Position numbers and translations under genes: made by a program
Source of the DNA: Kiritimatiellales bacterium
GTDB taxonomy: Bacteria > Verrucomicrobiota > Kiritimatiellia > Kiritimatiellales > Tichowtungiaceae
Reading direction: 5' to 3'
DNA length: 6,879 bases
Assembly (NCBI GenBank): GCA_028692515.1
Contig: JAQUXG010000090.1
Span: forward strand, 1-6,879
Part shown: piece by piece, positions 5,590 through 6,879 of the stretch
Layout of the letters: each line of letters begins with the position of its first letter
Numbering within the stretch: position 1 is the stretch's first letter
The notes under the pieces: model-generated
Seen by the model: the letters and a program-made list of their open reading frames with translations, nothing else
Told to the model about the DNA's origin: nothing
Databases searched by the model: none

Positions 5590-6879
5590 ACACCTTTTTT
5601 CGTCTGTATTTGTCGTTTCTGTGCTTTTTTCCACTGGCCGCACATTCCTATTTAGTCTCCACAACCAGTGCTGGCGATGAGATTAAGTGTGCCGGAAACA
5701 GTGTGTCTTACTGGATTAATTCGTCCGGTGCGCCCGCTGGAGCCTCTTCAGCGATTCAGTTGGCCATGAACACGTGGAGTACAGTGTCCGGTGCCGATTT
5801 CCAGTTTTTGTATGTCGGTGTCACGTCGCAGAGTGGCTACGCCTATGACTATCAAAACATATGCAGTTTTCAGAATTTGGATAGCGGCGGAACCATTGCG
5901 GTCAATCATTTTTGGTACGATCTCGGTAATGGGAACCTGCTGGAAAGCGACATTACTTTCAATACCGTCTATACGTGGTCGGCCTCTGGGGAGGCCGGAA
6001 AAATGGATGTTCAGAATATCGCTACTCACGAGCTAGGGCATTCGCTTTCTTTGGATGATTTGTACGACTCTGGTGATACCGAAAAGACAATGTATGGTTG
6101 GGCCTCGGAGGGGCAGACAAACAAGCAGTCGCTCGATGCAGATGACATCGCCGGGATTATTCATTTGTATCCGTCTCTTTCGCCGACGGTTGCACTGAGT
6201 GTGAACAACAGTTCAATAGCGGAGGCCAGCGGCGTGGCAACAGTGACGGCGACTTTGTCTGAAATACATACGCAATCGGTGACGGTGAATCTGGCTTTTT
6301 CTGGCACGGCTACGTTGAATACCGATTACACCCCGTCGGCAACCAGTATCGTCATTCCCGCGGGCAGCACGTCGCGCACGATGACGTTGACGGCGATGCA
6401 GGATTCTTTGGACGAGGATAACGAAACGATCATTGTAGATATTTCTTCGGTGGTGAATGCAACGGAGTCCGGGATGCAGCAGCAGACCGTGAGTATTACG
6501 GATGATGACCCGGCTCCGACGGTCACGTTAAGCCTGAGTAACGCTTCGATATCTGAAGCTGGCGGTGCGGCGACAGTGCGGGCGACTCTTTCCAGCTTGT
6601 CATCAAAAACAGTGACCGTAAATCTCGCCTTCTCCGGCACGGCGACACGGACGAATGACTATACGGCGGCATCCAGTATTGCGATTCCGGCGGGCAGCAC
6701 GATAAACTCAATTACGTTAAAGGCGGTACAGGACACACTTTACGAAGGTGATGAAACCCTTATTGTGGATATCAGTTCCGAGCTGAACGGGACGGAGAGC
6801 GGCACGCAGCGGGTGACCGTTACCATTACAGACGATGATCCGGCGATGAGTGTCGCTCCGACCGGCGGCGCGGGGTTTA
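5586..6879 (+). CDS. Secreted matrixin-like zinc metalloprotease with tandem Calx-beta domains (3' end outside window)
   Basis: Open from ATG 5586 to the window edge (431 codons, no stop), so the C-terminus is missing. Residues 1-19 form a signal peptide (hydrophobic 4-18, cleavage near LAA/HS). The metalloprotease domain spans about 22-196: the zinc motif HELGHSLSLDD gives ligands H148, H152 and D158 with catalytic E149; a Met-turn candidate is TMYGWA (168-173), and the domain closes with the typical DADDIAGIIHLYP. This fits family M10/matrixin; Ser155 replaces the usual Gly and Asp serves as third ligand. No propeptide with a cysteine switch is seen before the catalytic domain. Two Calx-beta domains follow, 200-310 and 311-420, each with the DYT, IPAG, DET and ITDDDP signatures; they are probably Ca2+-binding. 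A further region starts at 421. C35 and C93 may form a disulfide. Translation is coupled to the upstream gene by ATGA. Likely exported protein- or polymer-associated protease; substrate unknown. Confidence 0.9.
   Translation, partial: MNTFFRLYLSFLCFFPLAAHSYLVSTTSAGDEIKCAGNSVSYWINSSGAPAGASSAIQLAMNTWSTVSGADFQFLYVGVTSQSGYAYDYQNICSFQNLDSGGTIAVNHFWYDLGNGNLLESDITFNTVYTWSASGEAGKMDVQNIATHELGHSLSLDDLYDSGDTEKTMYGWASEGQTNKQSLDADDIAGIIHLYPSLSPTVALSVNNSSIAEASGVATVTATLSEIHTQSVTVNLAFSGTATLNTDYTPSATSIVIPAGSTSRTMTLTAMQDSLDEDNETIIVDISSVVNATESGMQQQTVSITDDDPAPTVTLSLSNASISEAGGAATVRATLSSLSSKTVTVNLAFSGTATRTNDYTAASSIAIPAGSTINSITLKAVQDTLYEGDETLIVDISSELNGTESGTQRVTVTITDDDPAMSVAPTGGAGF
6183..6845 (+). repeat. Tandem Calx-beta coding repeat (two units of about 330 bp)
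   Basis: Two in-frame units, about 6183-6515 and 6516-6845, encode 111 and 110 residues. A hand alignment gives 72 identities over 110 aligned positions with a single one-residue gap. The most conserved block, VTVNLAFSGTAT, is identical in both. This is an internal domain duplication within the protease gene; synonymous positions have diverged, so it is not brand new. Confidence 0.85.

Noticed and set aside
1..6879. tRNA, rRNA genes, insertion sequences or phage genes
   Set aside because: No cloverleaf, transposase motif, terminal inverted repeat with target duplication, or phage-type gene was seen.

Overview
The window reads as ordinary chromosomal DNA of an anaerobic, Gram-negative-type bacterium with moderately high GC. 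A multisubunit [FeFe]-hydrogenase points to fermentative or syntrophic hydrogen metabolism. A secreted matrixin-type protease with Calx-beta repeats and short-word intergenic repeats would fit a member of the PVC group (Kiritimatiellota, Lentisphaerota or Verrucomicrobiota). That placement is an impression from gene style, not something the sequence proves.

Left half, minus strand (3786 down to 73): a compact operon hydC-hydB-hydA. It encodes a NuoE-like [2Fe-2S] subunit, a NuoF-like FMN/NAD(H) subunit and the catalytic H-cluster subunit. Together they should move electrons between NAD(H) and protons/H2 in the cytoplasm. hydC and hydB overlap by 28 bases; hydB and hydA are separated by 82 bases filled largely by two opposed heptamer arrays. 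HydB is a minimal NuoF: it lacks the N-terminal thioredoxin-like [2Fe-2S] domain and the C-terminal 2[4Fe-4S] domain found in the known electron-bifurcating HydB/HndC proteins.

Middle (3787-4136): a divergent intergenic region. It carries a perfect TATAAT on the hyd strand bracketed by a 12-bp direct repeat, and several hairpins in the presumed panB leader. The largest is a near-perfect 17-bp stem, abutting another heptamer array just before the panB start.

Right half, plus strand: panB (pantothenate/CoA synthesis), then a translationally coupled pair. The first gene encodes a secreted protein of unknown function. The second encodes a secreted matrixin-like zinc protease with two tandem Calx-beta domains; it runs off the right edge with no stop.

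The most unusual signal is intergenic. Five short arrays, each four copies of a degenerate 7-bp unit (28-29 bp), use different unit sequences, and all sit at gene ends or just before ribosome binding sites. Two of them contribute the stop codons of hydA and hydB. They resemble in design the heptameric STRR repeats described in filamentous cyanobacteria, but the genes here do not look cyanobacterial.
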